A stretch of DNA of 64,000 bases, taken from Tiliqua scincoides (lineage: Eukaryota; Chordata; Lepidosauria; Squamata; Scincidae). This document shows, piece by piece, positions 1 to 16,800 of this stretch. Positions within the stretch are counted from its first letter, which is position 1, and every line of letters starts with the position of its first letter. The notes below the pieces were generated by a model, which was given only the letters and a program-made list of their open reading frames with translations, was not told where the DNA came from and made no database searches. The stretch spans positions 71,483,254-71,547,253 of the forward strand of contig NC_089826.1 of the NCBI RefSeq assembly GCF_035046505.1. Direction: 5' to 3'. The position numbers were made by a program, and so were the translations under genes.

Positions 1-110
1 CCCTTCTCAGCTAATTAACCCAATGATGACCTGAGGGAGGGAGTGCACTGGTGCTAGAAAGTTGGACAAGATTGGGTCCTGTGTCTCCCGCATAAAAGGA
101 TGACGCAATG

Positions 111-633
111 CAGTGTTCTTCAACATTTTTTTGTGCCATGAACCCAAACAATCAATAAAGAGACTGGGGACCCCGTTGTTGATGTAGACGCCCTCCCAGG
201 ACCCTTTCCACTTACTCCCATTCCTGTTGCTGTCCACTCCCTGCCCTCATAATGCCCACCCAGCATTGTTCACTGTAACCAAATATTTTTATTATTATTA
301 TTGTATTGTATTAATTATTGCATTGTATTGTATTAATATTATTAATATTATATTGTAACCAAATATTATTATTATTATTATTATTAGAACAGAAAAAGTT
401 ACCATGAAGCCTGGCACTAGTGAAAACTGTTTTAGCACAACTGCTAAGAACCTGAGCAGGACTGGCACACAAATTCCTGGCACCTGAAGGTGTACACCAG
501 ATGCCTCCCCCTTTCCCTGGTGGTGCTCTAGTCAAGTGGTCTCCAACATTTTTCATTCCCATAAGTTGCCGCGACCCCATAACTAAGGTTTTGTGGCCCA
601 TTGGGGTCCCAACCCCAAGGTTGAAGAATACTG
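111..633. mobile_element. hAT-like MITE with ATT-rich insert
   Basis: Ends read CAGTGTTCTTCAACATTT and AAGGTTGAAGAATACTG, an imperfect terminal inverted repeat. AT-rich simple sequence (about 286-386) expands the interior. The target duplication is not clear. Confidence 0.55.
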
Positions 634-960
634 ATGTAGCAGTTCGGGAGTTAGACCTGGAAGATCCAGGTTCAAATCCCGCTCAGCCCTGAAGCTTCCT
701 GCGTGACCTTGGGCCAGTCGCTATGCCTCATTCTCGCCTACCTCACAGGGTTGTTGTGAGGACAAAAGGGGGAAGGAACCATATACAGCTCCCTGAGCTC
801 CTTGGAGGAAGGAAGGCTTCCATCTACCTCACAGGGTTGTTGTGAGGACCAAAGGAGGGAGGAACCACCCTGAGCTCCTTGGAGATGGGGGAGTATAAAA
901 ATGTGGCCTAGGTCTAGTCACTCTCTCTCAGCCTAGCCTATCTCGCAGGGTTGTTGTGAG
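632..960 (+). mobile_element. MIR-like tRNA-derived SINE with repeated core segment
   Basis: A box B-like AGGTTCAAATCCCGCTCAGC is followed by CTGCGTGACCTTGGGCCAGT and CCTACCTCACAGGGTTGTTG, the order seen in CORE/MIR SINEs. The CACAGGGTTGTTGTGAGGAC segment occurs at about 745 and 829, with a close third copy (CGCAGGG...) near 944, so the 3' part has been tandemly repeated. Confidence 0.7.
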
Positions 961-1010
961 GACAACAGTCCTGCTCTCAGGGCCTCTCCTTCCTGCGCAC
1001 TGACACTCAC

Positions 1011-1076
1011 CGGCCTCCCCAGCACTGCCAGCCTCTTCAGGGTCCCTGTGATGGCGCTCTGGTGGAGCAGAGCCAT
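1011..1076 (-). CDS. LIAS: LIAS coding exon 1 (lipoyl synthase, mitochondrial presequence)
   Basis: On the minus strand an ATG at 1076 opens 22 codons beginning MALLHQSAITGTLKRL and ending in GRP at a good donor (GTGAGT, read from 1010 downward). The peptide has Arg/Lys and hydrophobic residues but no acidic ones, as expected of a mitochondrial targeting sequence. LIAS is a radical-SAM enzyme that inserts two sulfurs into octanoyl groups to make lipoate in mitochondria; its first exon encodes little more than the presequence. The call rests mainly on position: in human, LIAS lies head-to-head with RPL9, and here RPL9 starts about 170 bp away on the other strand. The catalytic exons lie outside the window, so the identification is inferred from synteny plus a plausible exon, not from conserved domains. 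Confidence 0.6.
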
Positions 1077-1243
1077 CCCAGCCCTCGAAGCCACTCGCTC
1101 GGCGCTCAGCTCCCTTCTCCTCTCTCACAAGCTTTGCTCGGCGCTCGATTGGACGACCTCGCTCTCGCGCTGACAGCAACTCCGCCGTGCCTGCGTCACG
1201 ACGCTGCGTCGCAGAGGCTACAAGAACGTGATGACGTAAGACG
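1077..1243. promoter_or_regulatory. LIAS/RPL9 bidirectional promoter, CpG-rich
   Basis: About 170 bp separate the LIAS start codon (1076, minus) from the putative RPL9 start site (about 1244, plus). The segment is rich in CG dinucleotides. Visible elements are ATTGG (inverted CCAAT) at 1148-1152, TGCGTCA at 1192-1198 and a CRE-like TGACGTAA at 1232-1239, the last only a few bases from the RPL9 pyrimidine tract. There is no TATA box. Head-to-head sharing of one CpG-rich promoter is the known arrangement of this gene pair in mammals. Confidence 0.6.
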
Positions 1244-6833
<5,590 letters not shown>

Positions 6834-7669
6834 TTTTAACGTTAATATATTTTGTATTGTTTAACATAAAATCTCGACCTTTATCAGTTGGAGGTGATGT
6901 CTTCTCTGAAGGAAGATGTATGTATTCCTTATGAATACATACTGTTGTAGTGCAGTGTATATAAAAATGTTTAACACAAGAACCCCTGGTTCAAGCCTTG
7001 GCTCTCCCATAAAGAGATGAAATAATATTTATAAGTCATAATTTACTATAGGGTGCTGTAATGAACTGCCAGTGCCCAGCATGAGTAACTTAAGGCACTG
7101 TGTTGTGTCTCTGTTTCTGTGAATGTGTGCATGAAGCATAATTTTATCAGTATTCACCACTTGCCAGACTCTTTCCATAACCTATGCCAGTCTCAGTGTT
7201 ACAATTGTCCTTTTCTGGACTCCTGAAAAAGGACCTCTTCAGATTTCCAGGGTAGCGGTTTTTGTCAGATGGATGCTTCCTCTCCATCTACTAATCCAGA
7301 ATGTTCAAACAGCAAGTCAGGAGAGTTTTTACTCAACTTGCTTTTTAGAAGCGTCAAGCCATGTAAACGTAAACATTAATTTTGATTGGAAAAGGGTCTT
7401 TGAAGCCACTTCAGTGATCCTTGAAACCACCTATTTTTCGTATTACAGTGTCAATAACAATGTCACTATCAAAGGCATCATAAACAAAGAGTACTTCATA
7501 TTTCTTCCCACCAATCCATATTAATTTCCTACATTATGGAAACTCTTTGGCTCAGCCCCTTTCGTTATAGAAATGTGCAAGATCTTGCACTTTTTCACCC
7601 CCACAGTGAACAAGAATTGTTGGGAATTTCAGCCACCTGAATTTGGAACATTGATTTCTTGTTCTAAAT

Positions 7670-7880
7670 CAGTGGTTCTCACACTGTAGGTCGCAACCCG
7701 ATTTTTGGTAGGTCACAGGACTGGCGCTACAAGGCATTTGGGACCACTGTGCACCCCAGAATGCCTTATGGCTTCCAGGTAGTCCCAGTGTGCAACCTAC
7801 TTAGTTGGCCGTGTCACACCCCAGAATGCCTTGCAGCTTTTCATTCTGGGGTGCAACCCAGAAATCACAAGGTATTCTGG
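7670..7880. mobile_element. hAT-like MITE fragment, CAGTGGTTCTC type
   Basis: CAGTGGTTCTCACACTGTAG opens at 7670 and is followed by short repeated segments of the type TGGGGTGCAACCCAGAA. The far end is not clear. Confidence 0.45.
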
Positions 7881-8406
7881 AGCAAGCTGTGGCCTACAAA
7901 GTATAGTACTGAAATTTTTGCCAAGTAATCAAGCTCCAGTTATGACTTCGCCTTATCTCCCAGTCAATCAGAGGGTAGAGCCTTTCAACTCTGAAAAGTT
8001 TCCTTTCTCAGCTGAGCTGTTGCTCAGCTCAGGCAGGCACCTCCTTAGTTATTATAGTTATTTTCCAGGGACATTCCTGCCAAAGTTAACCTTTTATTCT
8101 CCTTCCTTTGTGCTGCAGCCTGGTTCTGCTTTGCAAATGCTTGCAAAACAGGTCTGTTTTTTGAAACACCAGGATGGGACCTTCCTTCCCAGGTTACAAT
8201 TCAGTGCACCATTACTTAAGAATAACACTCATGGAAAGCAGTGGGTCTACTTCTGAGTAAAAAGGGTTGCAAATATCTCATCTCTCTGCTGTGAATTGAA
8301 TTGCGCACACTCTCAGTTATGTGTTATGGGGTTGTATGTTGTATGTAGAGCTTCTGGCTTGACACACCAGACACCTTAAAGGTGGATTTGATTCATGGAT
8401 CTCCTG

Positions 8407-8890
8407 CAGTGGTTCCCAATCTTCTTCACTTGCATATCCCTTGGCAGTTCATTTCCATAAATTGTACCCTTCATGTTAGCAAAATGTTTGTAATAATACA
8501 AGCCCTCATCTCCTGTCTATGAAAACCCAGACTTCTTGTATTCCTCACAGTGTTTTTTCTTTTTATCTGTTTGAGGAAGACTGCCTTTGCACTGTTGTGC
8601 ACCAGAAGTGTGCTGAGAAATTCTGGGTGATTGATCACTTTCCATATTATGTTTCGGCTTTTTTTACTATGCTGGTTTTTCAATCACTGGTTCATAGATG
8701 AATTGAAGACGAAAAACTAGCTATTGGTGGGGCTTTCACAGCCAACTAGCTACCTCCCTTCCTGCCTTGCTGTTCCTTGCAAGGCATTCCGGAGCACGGC
8801 CTGCCTTTTTCTGCCATTCTTTTTCAAGTACCCCTAAAGGTCCTGTTGAGTGTCCCTGGGAGTACATGAATACCAGGTTGGGAACCACTG
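8407..8890. mobile_element. hAT-like MITE, CAGTGGTTCCCAA type
   Basis: Ends CAGTGGTTCCCAATC and GTTGGGAACCACTG form a terminal inverted repeat; 484 bp. No convincing target duplication. Confidence 0.75.
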
Positions 8891-11602
8891 TTTTACTGGT
8901 ATGTAGTTTACAGTGCACTTACTCTGATAGTGTTTACAAAAAGGTGGTGAAGACCAGAATTTAAAAAAAAGAATAAAAATGTATCTTATGATCTTTTACT
9001 ATGTTTTTAATAAATTGGAGACTATAGTTCTTAGGTAACAATTAGTGGTAGGTTATTTTTCAGGATCTGGCCTTGGGTAAAATCAGACAAAACTATAGTC
9101 AGACAACCCCCTAAGTTTAACCCCTGTCTTATCCGAGGTTCATAGAAAAGTCCATGATTGTTGGCTCAAAACCTGCCCTCGACTTATCTGTGGGGTCAGC
9201 TTATGGGCGAGGGTCTGTGGTGCGTTATTCTGGATTACTTAGAAAAATAAAAGATCCAGTAGCTTCATCTTCTGGCAGAGAAGCATTACAGGATGTAATC
9301 CTATCCCCATACAGGGTTGTGACTCTTTTACCCCCTGGTTTGTATTTTTATTCATATTTTCATGCTCTTTTCAAGGTCCTTCTCCCCTCCACCCTGTGTA
9401 GAGCAGCGATTTTCCACCACTGTGCTGTGGATGGTCTGTAGGTGTGCCACTGGATAGAAAATTGCTTTGGCAAAGGAATTTATGTTCCTGAACCTGGCTC
9501 CTAATGTGCAAACCATAGGGAGTCCAGATCTGTATTAATAGTTAGTCATGTCACAGATTATATAAAGAATGCATACACTCTGAGTTTGGGTGATCTGTTT
9601 ATTCATTTTAATTTTAACTTGGATTTTCTTCAAACTCTAAAGACTGAAAAAGTAGTTAAGAGTGTAGTGATTTAGAATTTCACTTTACAGATTCAAATGA
9701 CTTATGTGCTATACTTGCATGCAGTTCATGTTTTAAATCCTTGATTTTAAGCTTTTAGGTATGAGCATAGCTTTCATGTTGTGTTGGAGATTATTTTAAG
9801 GAGAGAGCAATAGCTATAAAGAGATATTTTAATAATCTTATTTATTTTAAAATCCTTAGGTCCTGAAGTGACTTCTCTGGGATACGACACATCTAGTCCT
9901 CATTGCAGTCTAGGAGGTGTCTTTGTGGACCGAATTATTTTATACTGATTGGAGAAAGAAAAGATAAAATAAAACAGATATATTCAATAAGCTGATTTTT
10001 GTGGTTGAGCATGGAACAGTTTAATGTTTTGTTTAAATCATGTATATTAAATGCTTGACACTACTATAGAGGAATAACTTTGGAAAATAGTGTATGTATT
10101 AGGACAGAGGTTTAATATATATTGTAAAGCAATGGTTTGTTTAGCTCTCTTTGTTAGTTTGATAACTAAAATTCTGCTAGTGAAGCAGTAGTGCTTCCAA
10201 GCCAAAGAACAGATTACCTTCTGGGATATTTTTGCAGTGAAATTGTGTATCTGGTGTTAACCTACAGTCCTTTATGAAAACTGGTTAGGGGACAAGTCAG
10301 AAGTCAGCCCACATGACAGACTTTGCAAATCCAACCGTGTGGTTGGCAAAACAAAAAACCAACCAGTTTATATAGTGTAGGCAATTTAGCCTGCCATTCC
10401 ACTTACGAAATACTAAATACGTCCCCTGGATGGAGTCTGAGATCAGAAAATTAAGCTAAGAAATTAAGTAGTACTGCAGTGTGATTTGCAATCATAATTT
10501 AACCAAATTTCTAAAACCAGCTGCTGTGAAAGAGTTGCTCAGAAAAAAACAAAAGTCAACCTGTACTTTTTTCTCCCAGACATCTTTTGTGCTCCTCATG
10601 CAATCCTGTATCTGGAATTTGAATATTGTTTTGCAATCTGTACTTGTAGGTGCAGCACAGTTTCAAACTGAATTGTTACTAAGCAGATGTGTTTAAACAG
10701 TATATATGGTATAGGAACTTGATGGGACAATATGGGAGAAGCAAAGCAAAATGAAAATACACTGTTCAATTCTGGATGGAATCCTGAAATTACATAAAAC
10801 CTCTAGGCACTTGCCTGTTATCAGAACAGGCTACACCAAAAAGCATGCATATGAAGAAACACAATTAACAGTTTGTAGTGGAAATGAAAACACACAATTC
10901 AGCAAGTTGTGGAAATAAGACTTTAAGAGGTAAAGTGCATATTGAAGAGGATTACAATTTCAAATATAAAGGGCAGTCTAGTCTGCCCTGAAGTTAACAA
11001 ATGATTCTGTAAATTGCACACCTCAAATACATTACTATATCACATCACAGATGTACTAGTGGGGCATTTCTGCTCAATAATACAGATGCGTAAAACACAT
11101 TTTGAAGCAACTGTATTTGTGTTGCTTTGGACCTGGACAGTCTGGAGTGTATTCTGCTTTTAAATAAGGGTTTTTCCACACATACACAAAGGTTGTAGTG
11201 GTTCTTTATGTGACTGCTTGCATCCACTGAAGTCAGAACATCTGGAAATTCTATCATTGCAAATAGGATATTTTACAAATGGGCAGTCCAATTCCAGTGG
11301 GCCAAGCTTGGTACTGTTCTAGAATTACCACAGGCTCATCAAGTTATGGATGTCCAAGTTATGGGTGGCTTCGCTGGTGCTTTATTATTATTAACAGTAT
11401 TTATATACTGCTTTTCAACTAAAAGTTCACAAAGTGGTTTACAGAGAAAAATCAAATTTTACACAGGCGGAGTATTTCTTTTGGTGTTGCTTTAGCACAG
11501 ATGTGGTAGTGCTGGGCTGACAAGAACAGTATGTTTAGACTTGGGTATATTTTGACAAGTACAGACCCTTGGAACCTAATCTGTAGTTAAGTAGGTGATT
11601 TA

Positions 11603-11692
11603 GAGCCTAATCCTATGCATGTCTACTCAGAAGTCAGTCCCATTATAATCAATAGGGCTCACTCCCAGGAAAGTGTGGATAGGATTGCAGCC
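11603..11692. mobile_element. ~85-bp palindromic MITE
   Basis: GAGCCTAATCCTATGCATGT ... AAAGTGTGGATAGGATTGCA; same family as at 29495. Confidence 0.85.
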
Positions 11693-12614
11693 TTACAGCA
11701 CAATACAGAGACTGTGCTGGGCCAGCGAAAGTCCCTTATGCCTTCCCAGGAGTATTGCAAACATGCCATAAGGCACATCTATGATGGCTCAAGAGTCAGG
11801 GAGGCCACAGCAAGGACATGCATCAGCCTCCCCACACCAGATCAAACCCTGGGACAGGTGAGTTTGTGCTGGCAGCAAGCTGCTAGCACAGGGATCTGAA
11901 GAGGGCAGAACTGGGGTATTCCAGGGTGTGGGTGAGAGGGCCTATGGGGAGGCCGAGACTGGGAGGGGGTGGTGCCATGATTCTGCACTTAGGCCATTCT
12001 GGGGAGGCCCAACCTAGCGCTGGGCTGCTCAGATCTCTGCAGCCTCTTTAGATGGTGCAGATCCAAGTAGCCCCGTTTGGGGCACTGCCCTATTATATGG
12101 GGTAAGGAGAAACGATTCCCCTTGCCCTGGGTTGCATTGCAGCCAGTCCCAACCCTGCACTGGCTATAGCGCAGGCCAGGCGGCCTGCCTGTTGCAGCAC
12201 AGGTTAAGATTGGGCTGTGAGTGTATTGTTTTCAGCATTACCTTCACAACTTTGAAGACCAGAGCTCTTCTCCTGCCTTAACGGTGAAATTCCCAAAGCT
12301 TCAATAAATAGTGCAGTTGCCAACATGAAACTTCCATCTTGCTGGTGACAAATTAGCAAATGAATATTTGCACATCTGAGATGCTAAGACTTTGCAAGTT
12401 TGTTTCAGATTTTGTTCTATTGATGTATACAAGCAAACCACAATGATGACAGACACAATTTAAGTCAATACATCTGAAGATCTTTCTATAAAAGTGCACA
12501 AATTCTTACAACTTAAATGTCTTTTTTCAAGTCAAACAATTATAGCAAGTAATACCAGGGAAACAGGTCTGTTTGAATTATAATTAAATATATAAGTGAG
12601 CTCTTATTTGATAG

Positions 12615-12840
12615 AGGGGGGCCCCCATATCCACAGATATCCATACCCATAGATCCACTTATCTGTGGATTGGGTCTGCAGACCGCCCCATGGGCTCCCA
12701 GTGGCACGCCCTTGGGAGGCAAGTAGAGTAGATCTCTCCTTGCCTCCAAAGGGTGGGGGCAGGCATCCCCTCATATCCATGGATTCAGGTATTTGCAGTG
12801 GTTCTGGAACGGAACCCCTGTGGATACGGATACACCATTT
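12615..12840. mobile_element. DNA-transposon-like fragment ("ATATCCACGGATTC" type)
   Basis: ATATCCACAGATATCCATAC and TATCTGTGGATTGGGTCTG face TCATATCCATGGATTCAGGT and GGATACGGATACACC, giving an imperfect palindrome. The family is not resolved; similar words flank the LTR at 22413-22450. Confidence 0.45.
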
Positions 12841-12987
12841 CTCCTTGCCATACATCTATTTACTTAATTTTTAGAGTGCATTTCCCACTTATTTCCCACT
12901 TATCTTACAAAATCAAAGAATCTGAAAAGGGTGGAAAGAGAAACTGAGAAACTGCACCTTTCCATCTCCTCCTGTGTAGTAGTATAA

Positions 12988-13162
12988 GGCTGCAATCCTA
13001 ACCAACTTTCCAGCACTGACATAAGGGCAATGCAACTCCAAGGTAAGGAAACAAATACCTTACCTTGAGGAGGCCTCCATGACTGCCCCCAACTGCAGGA
13101 TGCAGTACATGTCCCATGGACACAGCTATGCCTGTGCTGGAAAGTTGGTTAGGACTGCATCC
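12988..13162. mobile_element. ~175-bp palindromic MITE (CCAACTTTCCAGCAC type)
   Basis: GGCTGCAATCCTAACCAACT ... AAGTTGGTTAGGACTGCATC. The ends form a long inverted repeat, with CCTTGAGGAGGCCTCCATGA in the middle. Confidence 0.85.
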
Positions 13163-13454
13163 TAAATCATAGAATGATGATTGTTCCAAACCTGGCAAGG
13201 GGCAAACTCTCTTGGAGTTTGAAGTATGGCTTGATGGTGAACAAGGATGTGCGACTTAACACCCTGGGATCCCCTGCCTGTGTAAACTTGAATCGATGCT
13301 TCAGGATAACTGCCCAGAATCAACTACTTGGGGTATTCCAATTATACAAAGTTCCTTTTTTGTAGCTACCTTAGTATACATACCTAGTGTGACTTGGAGT
13401 GCCTTCAAATATCCCTCTCACAATTGCTGTTAACATACATGCAGAAAGATGACT

Positions 13455-13855
13455 CTATATTGGGTTGGGGACATTTTTGTATCTTGTTTTAACAGAAATG
13501 CTGCTGGACTGGAAGCTTTTTGACCGATACCATTTTATCCTTTTTCGTTTGTGAATTATGATAATACTTAAAAGCAAGATGAGAGTACAGAAAAGGCAGC
13601 ATCCAAAAAATATGAATGACATTTTCTGCATTAGAAATAGGCAGAGAGTACAGGGTGCTTTTCCCTTTGGTTCCCCACATACATCATTTGTAGGCTCCAA
13701 GGGGAAGCCGCTGTTTCTAGTCAGATGGTTGTAGAATTGGACTGAAGACTTGGCTTTCAGTTTTGAGGTGAAGAATCCAAATTTGGGTTTGGATATTTCA
13801 TCAGTCAGTTTAAATGCAAAGTAGCCTCTGATCTTGACTTTGTCAATATGGTAAG
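13455..13855 (-). CDS. KLB: KLB exon 5 (KL2 end, transmembrane helix, stop)
   Basis: Begins [20 protein letters not shown] after acceptor TTTCAG. It contains [18 protein letters not shown], a hydrophobic helix around [20 protein letters not shown] and a basic cytoplasmic tail; stop at 13457-13455. Confidence 0.95.
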
Positions 13856-16800
13856 CTGAAAAGAACAACAAAGAAAATAGTAAACAATTAAAACTTCTGT
13901 AGAAACTGAAAAGCTTTTTGACAGGATTGGAAACTGAACCAATTCATCTGGAAGAATCCTTCTTCTTCAGCCTTTCCCAACACCTCCCTTGCTCTGTGTT
14001 ACCCTCAAAAGGTTTGTTGCACTTCCCTCAAAGGTTATGCGTTATGGCCAAAGAAAGTGAATGTACAACTGAAATCAATGAGAAAAGTTAGTAAATGGCA
14101 GATTTAAGTCCCATTCATTTCAATGGTGTTTAGTAAAATTCATTCTTTGGATACAACCCTATGTTTCCAGCCATGACGTTAGAATTTGGTATTTTTGCAA
14201 TCAGCATGAGGTTGCAGCTTTCCACAAATGACAGTATCCTAAGTAAGGTCCAATAGTTACAGTCTACAAATCTCTTGTTACTGTGTCTTGAAGCATAAGT
14301 GGGAAGGGCGCACACAATTGAGCACATGAATTATTTTTTGTCATGGCAGCTCCAAAAGCTACCATGGTAGCTCCAGGAAACTAATCGTGCCACCATTCAT
14401 GTGGGAAAAGCTAATCCAAAACAAGTTTTCTTTCCCTTCAATGGGAGCAATTTGCATGATGTGTAAAATGCTTGGCCCAGCATTGTGTGTTTTGCGCAAA
14501 TAGCAAAAATTTTCAGAGAGAAGAATTCTAGCCTTGCCTTCTCTCTGACATGCTAGTTTTCTAAATGTGGGCCTGTGATTTTTTTCTGTGGGGGAGAGTA
14601 TTCCATCCTGTAAACTTGTACCTGCAGTTGTAACACACTGCCAAGTGCCGGGCATCATGTGGCATCACTTCCAGGTTCTTCCCAGAGGTGGGGTGCTTGC
14701 TGCAGCAGTTGGCACCTCCTGTTCCTTCTGTGGAGGCTCCCCTTCAAGGAATGGAATGGGGAGGAATGGGGGTGCAAAACTGCCAGCACCTCCTTCTGAA
14801 CTAGGGTGGAGGCTGAGGCAGACAGCATGAACAAGAGGCATGCTTCCAATGGGAATGGTCTCTTTTCCCCCCAAAACAGCCTCATCTGAGAGAGGAACTG
14901 GGTGTGTGTGAGGTGGGGGAAGTTCATCGCCTTCTTACATGCTGTTTTTGTGTTGAAAAACACTCCCTGAAATGTTGATTTGCACAAAAAGTAGTGGTCT
15001 CATCAAAGCCCTTGTTTTAGAGTAAATTGTCACTTCAGTGGGACAATTTTTAGCACTAAAATGACACATGGGGAGAGAATGAGTTCCACCTTGTGTGCCC
15101 CAGTTTGCTCCCCAGTGAGCTGTTTTGAGGAGAAAAAATGCCTTTCTCCTCGGTTATATATCTAAGGCACGGGTGTCCAAACATTTTGGCAGGAGGGCCA
15201 CATCAACTTTCTCACACTGTGTCGGGGGGCCAGGAAAAAGAGAATTAATTTACATTTCAAATTTGAATAAATTTACATAAATGAATTTATTAGAGATGGA
15301 ACTTGGCCCCCATGCCAGGGTTTTGGAACCCCTGATTTAAGGTATGGCAGGTAGGGCACATGCCCTGGGCAGCACTTGAAGGGGGCGTTACTGAAAAGCA
15401 GCTTCCTGGCTGCCTCTCACCTTCTACCAAGCCACTGCAAACCTCCAAGCACAGCACTGTGCTAGGGGCCTGCAGCGGCTCCGTAAAGCCAGAAGATGCT
15501 GGAGAAGGAACGGGGTGGGGGGGTGGCAGCCACAATGTGAAGCTGCTGCCACCCTCATCTGAACCCAAAAGTGATATCATCGCATCACATGATGACACTG
15601 CTGAAGGCAGCGCTATCCCTGGATATGCTGCTACTTCCAGTTGGAAACATACCTCTTATGCACACATTTGTACATACATCTAGTTTGGCCCTTGAGTTGT
15701 TACAGTCCAGATGCAGGTTTGTCACTTGATTTGCAGCTTGTGAATCAAGTCTATGTTCTAGGATTATCTTGTCTTATCATGGCATCCACTCACCTTTTAA
15801 GGCTTCTTGTACATATTTTTTAACATAGTATTGACGAAGTCCATCATCATCATTAGACTGATCGTCCAACCCATTTGCTGTGATGTAAATATCTATGCTG
15901 CCATAATGCTTTTTAATCCAGTTTAGCATTTTGCGCAACCCCCAGGGTACGACTGCTGAACGTGATGGGGAACTCAGGCAGGAGATATCTTGAAGAAACT
16001 GAACATCCCGATCAAAGTCATACCTGCTTCCAATTTTCGTCTCATGGATCACAAATCTTGTGGTGAAGTGATTCAGTGCAAAAAAATCAGCTGCGCCTTT
16101 TACAAGTTTCTTCTCTTCCTCTGTGAAATACGGCAAAGAGGAAGCAGAGAGGCCTCTGCTATTCTTATAGGCAAGGTATTCTCTCATCGCTGCAGGATAG
16201 TCCCCACTCTTGAAAATTGGATCTGAAAACCAAGCAATTTCAAACTGAAGGAATCTTTCAGCTGCTTTCCAGTGTGTGTCAATAAAGGGATTGGCTGGCT
16301 CTGCCCAATCAGAATGTAGCGAGAAAGACACCTGACCATGCTGAAAGGATCGATATTGTTTGTCATAAACATGCCAAGCCATCGCATGTGCTATCAATAA
16401 ATTGTGTGCGGCTTGGTAGGTACTGTTACTGCTGCTGTTATAAATATCGCTGAGTCGGTTGGGCTCATTCATTGTGATCCAGATTTTAACCAAGTCCCCA
16501 AGTTCCTGAAAACACAATTCTGCATAGTTTTTAAAAGCCTGGACAGTGGAATGATTTAACCACCCTCCATGATGGAGTAAAGGAGCAGGCAGATCCAAAG
16601 AGCGGTGTGTTGGATAATACAAGGTGACAACGGGTTGCACTTTGAGTTTGAGCATTTCTTGAATCATGCAGCGATAATATCGAAGGACTTGCTTGTTTAC
16701 AGATGACAAATTGCCGCTAGGTATGAGCAGTGACCAGCTAAGTGCAAATCTGTAGTGGGTGAGTTTCATCCTTGAAAGCAGCTTAAGTTGTGTTTTAATG

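Larger units (their letters stand above)
1..1010 (-). other. LIAS: LIAS intron 1 (partial)
   Basis: No further LIAS coding sequence is recognisable here; exon 2 must lie beyond position 1. The stretch holds a hAT-like MITE (about 111-633), ATT-rich simple sequence (about 286-386) and a tRNA-derived MIR-like SINE with repeated core segments (632-960). Confidence 0.5.
6834..13454. other. RPL9-KLB convergent intergenic region
   Basis: No host exon is recognisable. The stretch includes the KLB 3' UTR, whose end I could not place. Hosted repeats are hAT-like MITEs (about 7670-7880, 8407-8890, 9399-9475), a palindromic MITE (11603-11692), a GC-rich palindromic segment (about 11690-12220), a DNA-transposon-like fragment (about 12615-12840) and a 175-bp MITE (12988-13162). 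The rest is AT-rich unique DNA. Confidence 0.5.

Noticed and set aside
1051-1173. 40-codon plus-strand ORF beginning MALWWSRAIP, presequence-like
   Set aside because: It lies antisense to the better-supported LIAS exon, has no donor in the expected place, and synteny puts LIAS on the minus strand.
9840-10000. Possible RPL9 3'-UTR exon after CCTTAG at about 9859
   Set aside because: An acceptor-like site and AATAAA are present, but the sequence does not resemble any RPL9 3' UTR I can recall and the gap is 3 kb.
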